Below are positions 34,116-42,368 of a stretch of DNA of 64,000 bases, in pieces. The DNA is taken from positions 1-64,000 of the forward strand of contig JBGANS010000003.1 in NCBI GenBank assembly GCA_044222195.1, written 5' to 3'. The position numbers and the translations under genes were made by a program. Numbering within the stretch: position 1 is the stretch's first letter; each line of letters begins with the position of its first letter. This DNA is from JAHBXE01 sp044222195. GTDB taxonomy: Bacteria > Planctomycetota > Phycisphaerae > Phycisphaerales > UBA1924. The notes under the pieces were generated by a model. That model was not told the origin of the DNA and made no database searches. It saw only the letters and a list, made by a program, of their open reading frames with translations.

Positions 34116-36356
34116 CTACCGGCACCCCCCGGCGAAGCGGTTCAAGAAGCACTGGAAGTCGTTGGCGGTGAGGCCGCCGACGCCGTCGCAGTTGGCGTAG
34201 CTCGCCCCCGAGGCGTAGGCGTTGAGGAAACACTGGAAGTCGTTGGCGGTGAGGCCGCCGACGCCATCGCAGTCGGCGTAGCACTGCGGCAGCGTGCCGG
34301 TGACCTTGAGTACGGCGATGCCGCGGCTGAGGCAGCTCATCCACAGTTCGTAGCCGCCGGGGATGAGCCGCACTTCCATGTCCTTGATCTGCGTGTGCGG
34401 GAGTCCGCCCCATTGCGGCGAGCCGCTGGGGACCGGCCCTGGGAAGACGCCGACGTTGGTCCCGTCAAACCAGCACAGACCGCCGTCGAAGGACTGGAAC
34501 GTGTTGGTGTAGGTCATCCAGACGCGGCCGTCTGGGGTGACGACCCATGGCGTGACGTAGGCGCCCGGCAGGGGCCAACCGGTGTCGTGCGTCATGATCG
34601 TGTATGCCCCGGTATTGGCGTCGAGCCGGATCAGTCCGCCGCCGTTTCCGCCCGCTCCGAGCATGACGCTGCATCCGAGCCAGACGATTCCGTTGCGCCC
34701 TACGGCCATTCCCCAGATGGTGTCGCTCTGGGAGGTGAGCTCGGGGAAGTCGTCGATGGTTCTTGAGAATCGGTACGCGCCGTCGGTTCGCACGACTTCG
34801 TAGCCGGCGTGAGCCCAGACGGTGCCGGGACGGTCCGGATCGACGCGGAGTTGCGAGCCCCACGCGGCGATGCCAACGTTGGTCCAAACTGAGCCGGACC
34901 GGTAGGAAAGGTTGAAGTACTCACCGAGTTGCCAGAGCCGGCCGGTCGAATCTTCGGCGTATTGCACGACATCGCCCGATCCGCCGGGCAGGTTGGTCCA
35001 GGTCGAGCCGTTGAGCTGGGAAGTGCCGTTGAAGGTCGGGTTGGCGACGATGTCGCCGGTCGAGGGGCGCTGGTAGATCGCCTGGGCATTGTCGGTGGGG
35101 AAGGGCCAGGGCTGGCCGAGACCGTAGTTGAGATTGTTGTAGCCGGTCCAGCGGACGCCATCGAACTTTTCAATGCCGCCGATCCCTGGACCGCCGTTGG
35201 CGCAGGCCCAGACCTCGCCCGTCGCCTGGTTCACGGTCAGATCGCTGTTGAAGCTGTCGAGCTGGCCGTTGTTGGTCAAGCGGTGGCGTTGCCAGAGGCC
35301 AGAGATAGGGTCGCGCTTGGCCGCGCCCCCGACGCCGCAGGCCCAGACCGCGCCGGCGCTGTCGATGGCGAGGTCGGAGGTCCAGCTGATGTTGCCCCAG
35401 TCTCCGAGCCCGGTCCAGGAGGAGCCGTTGAATCGCCAGACCTGGCTGCCGCCGTCGGTGAGGGCCTGCAGGGTTCCGAAGGCGTGCGTGACGGAGGCGA
35501 CTCCGCCGGGGTGGGCCGGTACACCGACCCACGAGCCGTCGGGGCGGCGGACATCGAGGACGACGTTGAAGTTGTCGGGCAGGACACGGTAGATCCACAT
35601 GTTGCCGGCGGCATCCACGCATGTGTGTCCGGGAAGATTGCGCGGATTGCCGCTGGTGGAAGGGAAGGTGGTCCAGGTCTGCGTCGTGCTGTCGTATCGC
35701 GACGTCTCTGCGGTTGAACCCGGGCGGTCGGCGGCCCAGAGGTAATACCCGCCGCCGGGCCTGGGCTGAATGGCGAGCATCTCCTGTCGGCCGCTGCCGA
35801 GGTAGGTCCAGGCGCCGGTGGCCGGGTTGTAGCGCATCAGTCCGCCGCCGCCCCAGGCGGTGGAGTATCCGCTGGCCCAGACGGTGTCGTCGGGCGCGAC
35901 TTCGATGTTGGTGACCCAGCCTCCGGGCCAGGGCGAGTTTCCGGCGTCGAAGCGCTTGAGGGATGAAGGCCCGATGCCGGGATTGAAACGAAGGACGCCG
36001 CGGCCGGTGCCCATCCAGAGGTTGCCCTGGGCGTCGGGCGTGATGTCGCGAGCGCGGGTCGTGCCGGTGTTGTCGGGGTGGCCGATCTCGGGGTAGTCGA
36101 TGTTGGAGATGTTGGTCCAGCGGTTCTGCGCTTGGATGAACCTGGCGATGCCGCCTTCTTCGAAGCCGGGGTCGTAGCCGCCGATCCACGGGTCGTTGTC
36201 GGGCCCGATCCAGAGGGCGTCGCAATAGTCGCCCTGGATGCCGGTGTTACCCGGGCGGTAGTACCTCCACGAATGCTGCTCGCGCTGGGCGTGGGCGGTG
36301 GCCAGGGGGAGGGAGGCGAGGGTCGCGGCGGCGAGAATGACGGAGGAACGGTTCAT
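34116..36356 (-). CDS. Secreted two-component-regulator-type beta-propeller with short-loop dockerin-like tail
   Basis: The 746-residue protein has a signal peptide (LPLATAHAQ) and an extended propeller with repeats such as ITPDAQGNLWMGTGRGVLRF, DDTVWASGYST and DSTGRLWQLGEY. It is the paralogue of the 23312-25513 product. The dockerin-like pair (about 691-746) differs from the others: each unit reads CDGVGGLTANDFQCFLN, three residues shorter in the predicted calcium loop, and the pair begins QCYADCD. ATG 36356 has AGGA 6 bases upstream. The HAF gene ends 35 bases upstream on the same strand. Confidence 0.87.
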   Translation of the reverse strand: MNRSSVILAAATLASLPLATAHAQREQHSWRYYRPGNTGIQGDYCDALWIGPDNDPWIGGYDPGFEEGGIARFIQAQNRWTNISNIDYPEIGHPDNTGTTRARDITPDAQGNLWMGTGRGVLRFNPGIGPSSLKRFDAGNSPWPGGWVTNIEVAPDDTVWASGYSTAWGGGGLMRYNPATGAWTYLGSGRQEMLAIQPRPGGGYYLWAADRPGSTAETSRYDSTTQTWTTFPSTSGNPRNLPGHTCVDAAGNMWIYRVLPDNFNVVLDVRRPDGSWVGVPAHPGGVASVTHAFGTLQALTDGGSQVWRFNGSSWTGLGDWGNISWTSDLAIDSAGAVWACGVGGAAKRDPISGLWQRHRLTNNGQLDSFNSDLTVNQATGEVWACANGGPGIGGIEKFDGVRWTGYNNLNYGLGQPWPFPTDNAQAIYQRPSTGDIVANPTFNGTSQLNGSTWTNLPGGSGDVVQYAEDSTGRLWQLGEYFNLSYRSGSVWTNVGIAAWGSQLRVDPDRPGTVWAHAGYEVVRTDGAYRFSRTIDDFPELTSQSDTIWGMAVGRNGIVWLGCSVMLGAGGNGGGLIRLDANTGAYTIMTHDTGWPLPGAYVTPWVVTPDGRVWMTYTNTFQSFDGGLCWFDGTNVGVFPGPVPSGSPQWGGLPHTQIKDMEVRLIPGGYELWMSCLSRGIAVLKVTGTLPQCYADCDGVGGLTANDFQCFLNAYASGASYANCDGVGGLTANDFQCFLNRFAGGCR

Positions 36357-36391
36357 TGGAGTTCCTTGAGAACACGGCGCCGATCGGGCCG

Positions 36392-37618
36392 TTACGAACA
36401 ACCGGCGGCAAAGGAGTTCAGGAAACACTGGAAGTCGTTGGCGGTGAGGACCGGGGGAGAGGTTGAGCCGTCGCAGTTCGCGGAGGCCGCGCCCGCGGCG
36501 AAGGTGTTCATGAAGCACTGAAAGTCGTTGGCGGACAGAACGGGCGTACGGGTGGATCCGTCGCAGTTGGCGTAGCAAGAACCGGTTGAGCGCGGCCGGA
36601 GGAGGAACGACCTGTACCGGCCTGTGCCGTCGAGACCGTAGCCCACGATCCACCCATTGTTGTTGATTCGTGATGTGTACATGAGCACGAAGCCGGCGGG
36701 GATGCCCGCCACGACGGCGTTGTCATTGAGGTCACGGAAGCCGTGCTGGGCGTCGTACACGCAGGACCGCGGGGACCCGAGGATGTAGACTTGTCCCGCG
36801 ATCTGTCCGGCGTTGTTGAGAGCGGAGGGCGTGAACGCCTGCTGGTAAGGCGCGCCGGGGAGCGGCAGGAGCTGGGCCCCGGTGACGGGCGAATAGATGT
36901 ACCCGTAGAAGTAGACTTCCCCGGTACCGGCGCGTGTGCCGACGACGACGCCGCTGTCGTTGATGTCGTACACCTTGACCGATCCCGGGCCGGTGTCCGG
37001 GACGACCGTGCTCATCATGGTGTACTGCCCGGTGGACAGGTCGACGACAAACGAGTCGGGCTGCGAGTTGCCCCCGACCCAGCCGATGGCGACGTTGTTC
37101 GCGTTGATCCGGCTCAGGCCCTTGGCGCCCGGAACCGAAATCGTGCGGGCCCCGTTGACGGCGTCCCACACGTATGGGATCTGGAGCGCGCCGCCCGAGT
37201 TCGAGCAGTTGCAGGTCTGAACCATTCCGACGGCCACTCCGGCGTCATTGATGTCGCCGGGATAAGGAACGATGTAGGTCCCGGGAAGGAGCGGGAGTGT
37301 CCAGGTCTGTCCGGTCACCACGTTGCGGACCACGCCGGACGCGACGGCAGTCGCGCCGTTGTTGATGCCGCGGGGCCAGTTGAGGTCGTGCTGCACGGGT
37401 CCTGCCGCCGGCGACCAGGAGAACCCGACGTAGCTGGTTCCGATGGGGGTTGTACCGAGCGTCGTGCCGATGGCCAGGCCATTGTCGTTGATGTCGAACA
37501 GATAGGTTTCGGCGGCGTTGGGGAGGATCGCGTTGACCAACGTGAAGTCGTACGCGACCTGGCCGAGCAACTCGCCGGAACACATGGCCAAGGCCGCGGC
37601 GGAGATCAGGCGTTTCAT
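36392..37618 (-). CDS. Secreted HAF-repeat protein with tandem dockerin-like tail
   Basis: The 408-residue protein has a signal peptide ending SGELLGQ and about six HAF-type repeats (YLFDINDNGLAIGTT, WPRGINNGATAVASG, GDINDAGVAVG, VYDINDSGVVVG, LNNAGQIAGQVY, RINNNGWIVGYG). The tail, about residues 348-408, has the pair CYANCDGS...LSANDFQCFMN and SANCDGS...LTANDFQCFLN ending FAAGCS. ATG 37618 has AAGGAG 7 bases upstream. Together with the next gene it repeats the order seen at 23312-26809. A divergent 267-base gap separates it from glmM. Confidence 0.85.
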   Translation of the reverse strand: MKRLISAAALAMCSGELLGQVAYDFTLVNAILPNAAETYLFDINDNGLAIGTTLGTTPIGTSYVGFSWSPAAGPVQHDLNWPRGINNGATAVASGVVRNVVTGQTWTLPLLPGTYIVPYPGDINDAGVAVGMVQTCNCSNSGGALQIPYVWDAVNGARTISVPGAKGLSRINANNVAIGWVGGNSQPDSFVVDLSTGQYTMMSTVVPDTGPGSVKVYDINDSGVVVGTRAGTGEVYFYGYIYSPVTGAQLLPLPGAPYQQAFTPSALNNAGQIAGQVYILGSPRSCVYDAQHGFRDLNDNAVVAGIPAGFVLMYTSRINNNGWIVGYGLDGTGRYRSFLLRPRSTGSCYANCDGSTRTPVLSANDFQCFMNTFAAGAASANCDGSTSPPVLTANDFQCFLNSFAAGCS

Positions 37619-37871
37619 GGAGTGGCTCCTTGGGGGCTGTCTGATGCGCGACCAATGGGCACTGGGGTCATATGGCGCGACCATCGGAGCCACACCTCGG
37701 AACAATTCCCCTAATGCGCAGAACGCGGGTTGCACGGGCGGTGCGCATGCACAGCCTGTGCCAGGAAGCGCGACCGGTTTCGAACAGCAGGGTTCGGCCC
37801 CGCGTGGCCGGGCCTGGCCGCATCCGAAGTGGCCGCGGCTGGCCACACTCGCCCACTTCATGATCCCGGGC

Positions 37872-37877
37872 TAGGCT
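37872..37877 (+). promoter_or_regulatory. -10 element of a putative leaderless glmM mRNA
   Basis: TAGGCT ends 8 bases before ATG 37886. No Shine-Dalgarno site is present and no clear -35 is visible. Confidence 0.45.
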
Positions 37878-37885
37878 GGGGCCCT

Positions 37886-39409
37886 ATGAGTGATGCGCCG
37901 TTGATGGTTGGGGTGAGCGGGCTGCGGGGAATTGTGGGGAAGAGCCTGACGCCGGAGGTGGCGGCGCGGTTTGGGGCGGCGGTGGGCGTGTGGGTGCAGA
38001 GGCACGGGCCCAAGGCGCGCGGCATCGAGGCGGGGAAGAAGCGGTCGCGGCCCGTGGTCGCGGTGGGGCGGGACGGGCGGTACGGGGGCAATGTGATCGT
38101 GAACTCGGCGGTCGCGGGGCTGGCGGCGTCGGGGTGCGACGTGATCGCGTGCGATGTAGCAATGACGCCGACGATGGCGGTGTTCGTGGATGCGTCGGGG
38201 GCGTCGGCCGGGCTGGTGATCACGGCGAGCCACAACCCGCAGGAGTGGAACGGGATCAAGGTGCTGGTGCCGGATGCGGGGGCCCCGGAGCGATCGCCCA
38301 GCGCGTGCGCGCCGGGGAAAGCCGCGGCGGACCAGATCGTCGCGAACTTCCGAAGTTCGGAGGCCCTTTATGCGACGGATTGGAAGCGGATCGGCGAAGT
38401 TGAAGCCGTGACGGAAGCGGAGCTGGCGCACGACCTGCACGGGGAACTCTTGTTTGACCAGCTGTCGTCGCGGCAGCTTCCGGAGGCGATCAAGGGGGCC
38501 GCGTTCCGCGTGGCGCTGGACTGCGTGGGCGGTTCGGGAGCGATTCTGTCGCCGGACTTCCTGGAACAGCTCGGGTGCGAGGTTGAGGTTTCAGGCGACT
38601 ATCAGGAGGGTGTGTTTACGCACGTGCCCGAGCCGACGCGCGAGAACCTGACGGGACTATGTGACCTGGTGAAAAAGCACAAGGCGGCGATTGGCTTTGC
38701 GCAGGATCCTGATGCGGATCGACTGGCGATCGTGGATGAGCGTGGGGAGTACATCGGGGAGGAGTTCACGCTGGCGCTGGCGGCGGAAGCGCTTCTGGGG
38801 GAAGGGACGGAGGGACGAAGGGACGGAGGGACGAAGGCGAAGAAGGTTGAGCGGGTGGTGGTGACGAATCTGAGCACGAGCCGGATGATTGATGATGTTG
38901 CGGCGCGGCACGGGGCGCGGGTGATCAGGACGGCGGTGGGTGAGGCGAATGTGGTGGAAGTGATGAAGAGGGAGGCGGCGGCGGGGCGGGAGGTGGTGGT
39001 TGGGGGAGAGGGAAATGGCGGCGTCATTTGGCCGCGGGTGACGTATGTGCGGGATTCGCTCTCGGCGATGGGATTGGTGCTGGGGCTGATGGCGCGGCGG
39101 AAGAAAAAGCTGTCGGAGATCGTGGCGTCGATGCCGCGGTACGCGATCGAGAAGCGGAAGGTGGAGCTGGCGAGGAAAGAGGATGCGCGGCCGGCGGTGG
39201 AGAAGATTTCAAAGGCGTATCGCGGGCACGGGATCGACCTGCAGGATGGTGTGCGGGTGGACTTTGCCCAGGGGCCACTGGCGGGGAAGGCGTGGCTGCA
39301 CGTGCGGGCGAGCAATACGGAGCCGATCATGCGGCTGATCGCGGAGGCGCCGACGGCGGGGGAGGCGCGGGGTGTGCTGGATGAGGCGGAGCGGGTGATT
39401 GCCGGGTAG
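37886..39409 (+). CDS. glmM: Phosphoglucosamine mutase / phosphohexomutase
   Basis: It converts glucosamine-6-phosphate to glucosamine-1-phosphate for peptidoglycan and lipopolysaccharide precursors, or is a close phosphomannomutase relative. It starts MSDAPLMVGVSGLRGIVG. The active-site serine lies in TASHNPQEWNG (Ser115), the metal loop is DPDADRLAI (near 270), the sugar loop is GEGNGGV, and the phosphate loop is RASNTEPIMR near the C-terminus. At 507 residues it is about 55 longer than usual GlmM. Part of the excess is a Gly/Arg/Lys stretch (GEGTEGRRDGGTKAKK, about 305-321) coded by a tandem 16-bp repeat. Start ATG 37886 is chosen for the promoter element 8 bases upstream. Confidence 0.88.
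   Translation: MSDAPLMVGVSGLRGIVGKSLTPEVAARFGAAVGVWVQRHGPKARGIEAGKKRSRPVVAVGRDGRYGGNVIVNSAVAGLAASGCDVIACDVAMTPTMAVFVDASGASAGLVITASHNPQEWNGIKVLVPDAGAPERSPSACAPGKAAADQIVANFRSSEALYATDWKRIGEVEAVTEAELAHDLHGELLFDQLSSRQLPEAIKGAAFRVALDCVGGSGAILSPDFLEQLGCEVEVSGDYQEGVFTHVPEPTRENLTGLCDLVKKHKAAIGFAQDPDADRLAIVDERGEYIGEEFTLALAAEALLGEGTEGRRDGGTKAKKVERVVVTNLSTSRMIDDVAARHGARVIRTAVGEANVVEVMKREAAAGREVVVGGEGNGGVIWPRVTYVRDSLSAMGLVLGLMARRKKKLSEIVASMPRYAIEKRKVELARKEDARPAVEKISKAYRGHGIDLQDGVRVDFAQGPLAGKAWLHVRASNTEPIMRLIAEAPTAGEARGVLDEAERVIAG
38804..38835. repeat. Perfect 2 x 16-bp tandem repeat inside glmM
   Basis: GGGACGGAGGGACGAA occurs twice in direct succession. It resembles the intergenic GGCACGGAGGCACGAAGGCAC-type units at 4984-5060. 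It codes TEGRRDGGTK-like residues between two conserved parts of glmM and does not break the frame. Confidence 0.85.
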
Positions 39410-39433
39410 CGCCGCCGGGGCGTCCGCGTGCGG

Positions 39434-40621
39434 TCATGAACAACCCGCGGCGTACCTGTTGATGAAGCACTGGAAGTCGTTGGCGGTGAGGCTCGGCGTT
39501 GCGGTGGAGCCGTCGCAGTTGGCGTAGGGATCGGCGGCGGCGTACTTATTGATGAAACACTGAAAGTCGTTGGCGGTCAGGGCGGGGGTGGCGGTGGAGC
39601 CGTCACAGTTGGCGTAGCACGCGGGCGAGAGGATGAAGCCGCGGGGCCATCCATCCTTGGTGCCGGCACCGGCGATGAGGCCGGAATCGGTGATGGCCCA
39701 AGCCTGCTCGAGGACCCAGCCGCTGGCCGGGGAGATCAGAGTGTTGAGGTCGATGAGTGGGCCGCCGGCGCGCCATAGGAATGCGCGGCCGCCGGACGTG
39801 CCCGCGACCCACGAGGAGGCGTTGACGGCGTAGCCGACGCTCGTTGAACCGTCGAGGGTGCCGAGGTCGGTGCGGGTCGCGACGGCGCCGGAAGCGGTGA
39901 GCGACAGGAGCATGGCGTGCATCGCGCCGGAGGCGGTCCGGCCCCATCCGGCGACGGCACGCGAGTTGGAGATGGCGTATGCCTGGCTGGCGGTTCCGCC
40001 GAGCGTGCCGAGATCGGTGGGGGAGTTGTTGATCCACAGCGTCGCCCGGTAGGCGCTGTCGTCGGTGGGCATGGTCCAACCCACGACCCAATCCGCATCG
40101 TTCACGGACGAAGCGAAGCCGAACGTGCCACCGAGCGTCGGCAACGGGGACATCGAGCCGTTCTGCCAGATGACGGGCGCGTGGACGGGGCCGAGGGTTG
40201 GATCCTGGGTGAGTTGATGACCGACGATGGTGCCCAGAGCGTTGATGCCCCGGGGGGACATGGCGCCGAGGGAGATGGACGATCCACCGGAGAACAAAAT
40301 GCCGTGGACGACCGTGTCTCCGGTATTGAAGGACTCGGCGATGAGCGAGCCGTTGAGGGAAACGCCAAAGCCCCAGCACTGGGAATCGCCGGGCAGCGGG
40401 TTGATCTGCTGCGCGGGTCCGGCGCCGGAGGCGAAGCCGCGCCAGTTTGCATTGGCGAGCGGTGAGACGCCGACGGCGCGTCCGGAACTGTTCAGGCCGA
40501 ACGCCGCGGATGCGGGCCCGCCAAGAGTTCCGAGATCGAGGACGGTGTAGGCGGGCTGGGCGAGGGCGGAAGCGGAGAGGGCGAGGAAGGCGGAGGAGGC
40601 GAGGGAAGAAGGGGTCAGCAT
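39434..40621 (-). CDS. Secreted HAF-repeat protein with tandem dockerin-like tail
   Basis: The 395-residue protein has a signal peptide (LALSASALAQ) and classical HAF repeats: YTVLDLGTLGGPASAAFGLN, LGTLGGTASQAYAISNSRAV and DLGTLDGSTSVGYAVN. These are the consensus of the extracellular HAF family. The tail, residues about 335-395, is the dockerin-like pair with FINKYAAADPYANCDGS between units and ending AAGCS. ATG 40621 has GGAG 8 bases upstream. The cytochrome gene ends 15 bases upstream on the same strand, so cotranscription is likely. The stop is 24 bases from the stop of glmM. Confidence 0.87.
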   Translation of the reverse strand: MLTPSSLASSAFLALSASALAQPAYTVLDLGTLGGPASAAFGLNSSGRAVGVSPLANANWRGFASGAGPAQQINPLPGDSQCWGFGVSLNGSLIAESFNTGDTVVHGILFSGGSSISLGAMSPRGINALGTIVGHQLTQDPTLGPVHAPVIWQNGSMSPLPTLGGTFGFASSVNDADWVVGWTMPTDDSAYRATLWINNSPTDLGTLGGTASQAYAISNSRAVAGWGRTASGAMHAMLLSLTASGAVATRTDLGTLDGSTSVGYAVNASSWVAGTSGGRAFLWRAGGPLIDLNTLISPASGWVLEQAWAITDSGLIAGAGTKDGWPRGFILSPACYANCDGSTATPALTANDFQCFINKYAAADPYANCDGSTATPSLTANDFQCFINRYAAGCS

Positions 40622-40636
40622 GGTGTGGGCTCCATG

Positions 40637-41830
40637 TCAGTGTTCGACGGAGTGGAAGAACGATGTCGGGCTGGGGTTGTTGGTGTGGCAGGCCGAGCAG
40701 GTGTTGATGGGGCCGGCGTGACCCTGGTGGAGCAACGACTGGACGTTGTCGATGTCCGTAACCGCGGGCGTGATCGCGTGTGGGCTGCTGTGGCAGGTGA
40801 CGCACTGGACGCCGGAGTGGCCGACGGATTCTTTGAAGAGCTTGCCCGGCTGCTCGAACTCGAACCCGGCGCGGGTGTGGCAGGTTCCGCAGCGGGGTTC
40901 ATCGAGCCAGGGGCGGCGTGCCGGGCTGCCGACCGCGACCATTGTGCCGTGGCAGGTGGTGCAGGTGACGTCGTGCGCGGCGTGGACGTCGCGCTGGCAG
41001 TTGGTTCGGACACCGGGGTGGCAGGCGTAGCACTTGTTGGCGATGCCGAGCGTTTCGACGCGGGCGGCGTGGGCGGTGTGCATCGCGGCGGAGAGGCTGG
41101 AGACGCCCGCCTGACCCGGCGCGCCCAGGGCGTTGTCGGAGTGGCAGTTGGCGCAGGCCACGGGCCGATTGGCGTAGAGGTTGGTGGCGTGGAGGCGGTC
41201 GTGGTCTTTGAGAATGTCCCCGGCGACCGAAACGCCGGCCTCGCCGGAGATGTGGCAGAGATTGCAGGACATTTCGGTGGAGACGGGGACCACGGCCCGC
41301 GTCTGGGCGACCACGGCGCCGCTGCGCCGAACCTTGATCAGGGCGAGCGGGTAGGCGTTTTCGCGGCCGTCGTCGTCGATGGGTATCACGGGGACGCCCG
41401 CGGCTTCCCAGTCGCCGCGTGCGCTCACCAATGACATGGTCCCGGCGAGTCCCTTGCCGGCGACGCCGATGTCCGGCGTGATGGCGCCGCCGAGGAGGGG
41501 CTGCGGGTACTTCCAGAAGTTGCTCTTGTCGGAACTATGGGTGTTGGAGGGGAGGGAGTATTCGACCGTGACGTTCTCGGTCATGATCTCCGGTTCGGTG
41601 CCGCGACGGATGACCTGGGCACGGATGGAGTTGAAAGGCGGGAGGATCATGATCTCCGAGTAGTCGGAGTTCATGCAGTGCATGCCGAGGTCGTTGGTTC
41701 CGAAGACGGAGTACGCACCGGGGCCGTCCTTGTCGTCGGCCCGCATGCCGAGTGCGCCGGCGGCGGCGACAGTGGCGAACAGAACAACCAACCACCACAA
41801 CTCGGGTCGCGTGGGCGTATTGGCGCGCAT
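40637..41830 (-). CDS. Secreted or membrane-anchored heptaheme cytochrome c
   Basis: The 397-residue protein has an N-terminal hydrophobic segment (LWWLVVLFATVAAAGALG) serving as signal or anchor. The N-terminal domain carries TNDLGMHCMNSDYSE, a motif shared by a group of environmental multiheme cytochromes. Seven CxxCH heme-binding sites follow: CNLCH, CANCH, CYACH, CTTCH, CGTCH, CVTCH and CSACH. Many other histidines could be distal heme ligands. It would carry electrons in the periplasm; the partner is unknown. ATG 41830 has AAGGAG 7 bases upstream. An inverted repeat in its promoter region (41852-41867) suggests specific regulation. Confidence 0.92.
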   Translation of the reverse strand: MRANTPTRPELWWLVVLFATVAAAGALGMRADDKDGPGAYSVFGTNDLGMHCMNSDYSEIMILPPFNSIRAQVIRRGTEPEIMTENVTVEYSLPSNTHSSDKSNFWKYPQPLLGGAITPDIGVAGKGLAGTMSLVSARGDWEAAGVPVIPIDDDGRENAYPLALIKVRRSGAVVAQTRAVVPVSTEMSCNLCHISGEAGVSVAGDILKDHDRLHATNLYANRPVACANCHSDNALGAPGQAGVSSLSAAMHTAHAARVETLGIANKCYACHPGVRTNCQRDVHAAHDVTCTTCHGTMVAVGSPARRPWLDEPRCGTCHTRAGFEFEQPGKLFKESVGHSGVQCVTCHSSPHAITPAVTDIDNVQSLLHQGHAGPINTCSACHTNNPSPTSFFHSVEH

Positions 41831-41851
41831 CGTGCAGCTCCTTGCTTTATT

Positions 41852-41867
41852 CGGATATTAGTATCCG
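41852..41867. promoter_or_regulatory. Candidate operator upstream of the cytochrome c gene
   Basis: CGGATA-TTAG-TATCCG is a perfect inverted repeat in an unusually A+T-rich patch, 22 bases before the cytochrome start. The layout is what a dimeric repressor such as an Rrf2- or MarR-type protein would bind. The regulator cannot be named from sequence alone. Confidence 0.45.
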
Positions 41868-41939
41868 TAATGAATCCGTCAATGCAATTGACCTGAGGCG
41901 AGAGCCCTGAACTTGCAATGTCGGGGAATCCCGCGAGCG

Positions 41940-41956
41940 GGCCAGTAGTGGCCGAA
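41940..41956. promoter_or_regulatory. 17-bp motif shared with the sigma factor 3 region
   Basis: GGCCAGTAGTGGCCGAA differs at one position from the copy at 30150-30166. It lies between the cytochrome gene and the small gene at 42040. A partial match (GGGCCAGTAGTGG) inside the GT4 gene near 62564 lowers its value as a specific operator. Confidence 0.3.
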
Positions 41957-42026
41957 GCACTGGTGTGGGCTTCTCACAAGTGCGAATGCAGGGGCCGTGC
42001 GAGCGATCAGATGGTGTGCAACGCAG

Positions 42027-42032
42027 TAGAAT
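42027..42032 (+). promoter_or_regulatory. -10 element of a putative leaderless mRNA (82-aa gene)
   Basis: TAGAAT, seven bases, then ATG 42040. No Shine-Dalgarno site is present. Confidence 0.5.
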
Positions 42033-42039
42033 GCGGCCT

Positions 42040-42288
42040 ATGACGCAAGACCAGCTCACCGCCGGTACACGAGTTCGCATCACGCAGCGCGTACCGCGGC
42101 AATCGGGGGAAATGTCCATCACGGTTGAGGGGACCGTGGTATCCGTGGGGCAGGGGAAGACCGGCTCGTGGTTTGCGCACGGGAAAGACAACAAGGTGTG
42201 GCTGGACCGTGTGGAGTTGCGGCGTGACGACGGGGAGCGGATTGTGATGAACCTGGATCAGTATTCGAAGGTGGATGTGGTGGGGTAG
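42040..42288 (+). CDS. Small conserved-looking protein of unknown function (82 aa)
   Basis: The product begins MTQDQLTAGTRVRITQRVP and contains GTVVSVGQGKTGSWFAHGK and WLDRVELRRDDGERIVMNLD, a pattern of alternating beta strands like a small barrel (SH3- or KOW-like). I do not recognise the family. The gene is well formed: no signal peptide, an even codon pattern, and a TAGAAT element 7 bases before its ATG. It stands alone between the divergent cytochrome gene and the C25 peptidase. Confidence 0.65.
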   Translation: MTQDQLTAGTRVRITQRVPRQSGEMSITVEGTVVSVGQGKTGSWFAHGKDNKVWLDRVELRRDDGERIVMNLDQYSKVDVVG

Positions 42289-42355
42289 GGCGGGGCTGGG
42301 GCAGCAGGGTTTCAAGAAATGCGGCGCACGAAGCGGACGGCATGGCCGCGTGTGA

Positions 42356-42361
42356 TAGGCT
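42356..42361 (+). promoter_or_regulatory. -10 element of a putative leaderless mRNA (C25 peptidase)
   Basis: TAGGCT, seven bases (GCGCGCC), then ATG 42369. No Shine-Dalgarno site is present. Confidence 0.5.
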
Positions 42362-42368
42362 GCGCGCC

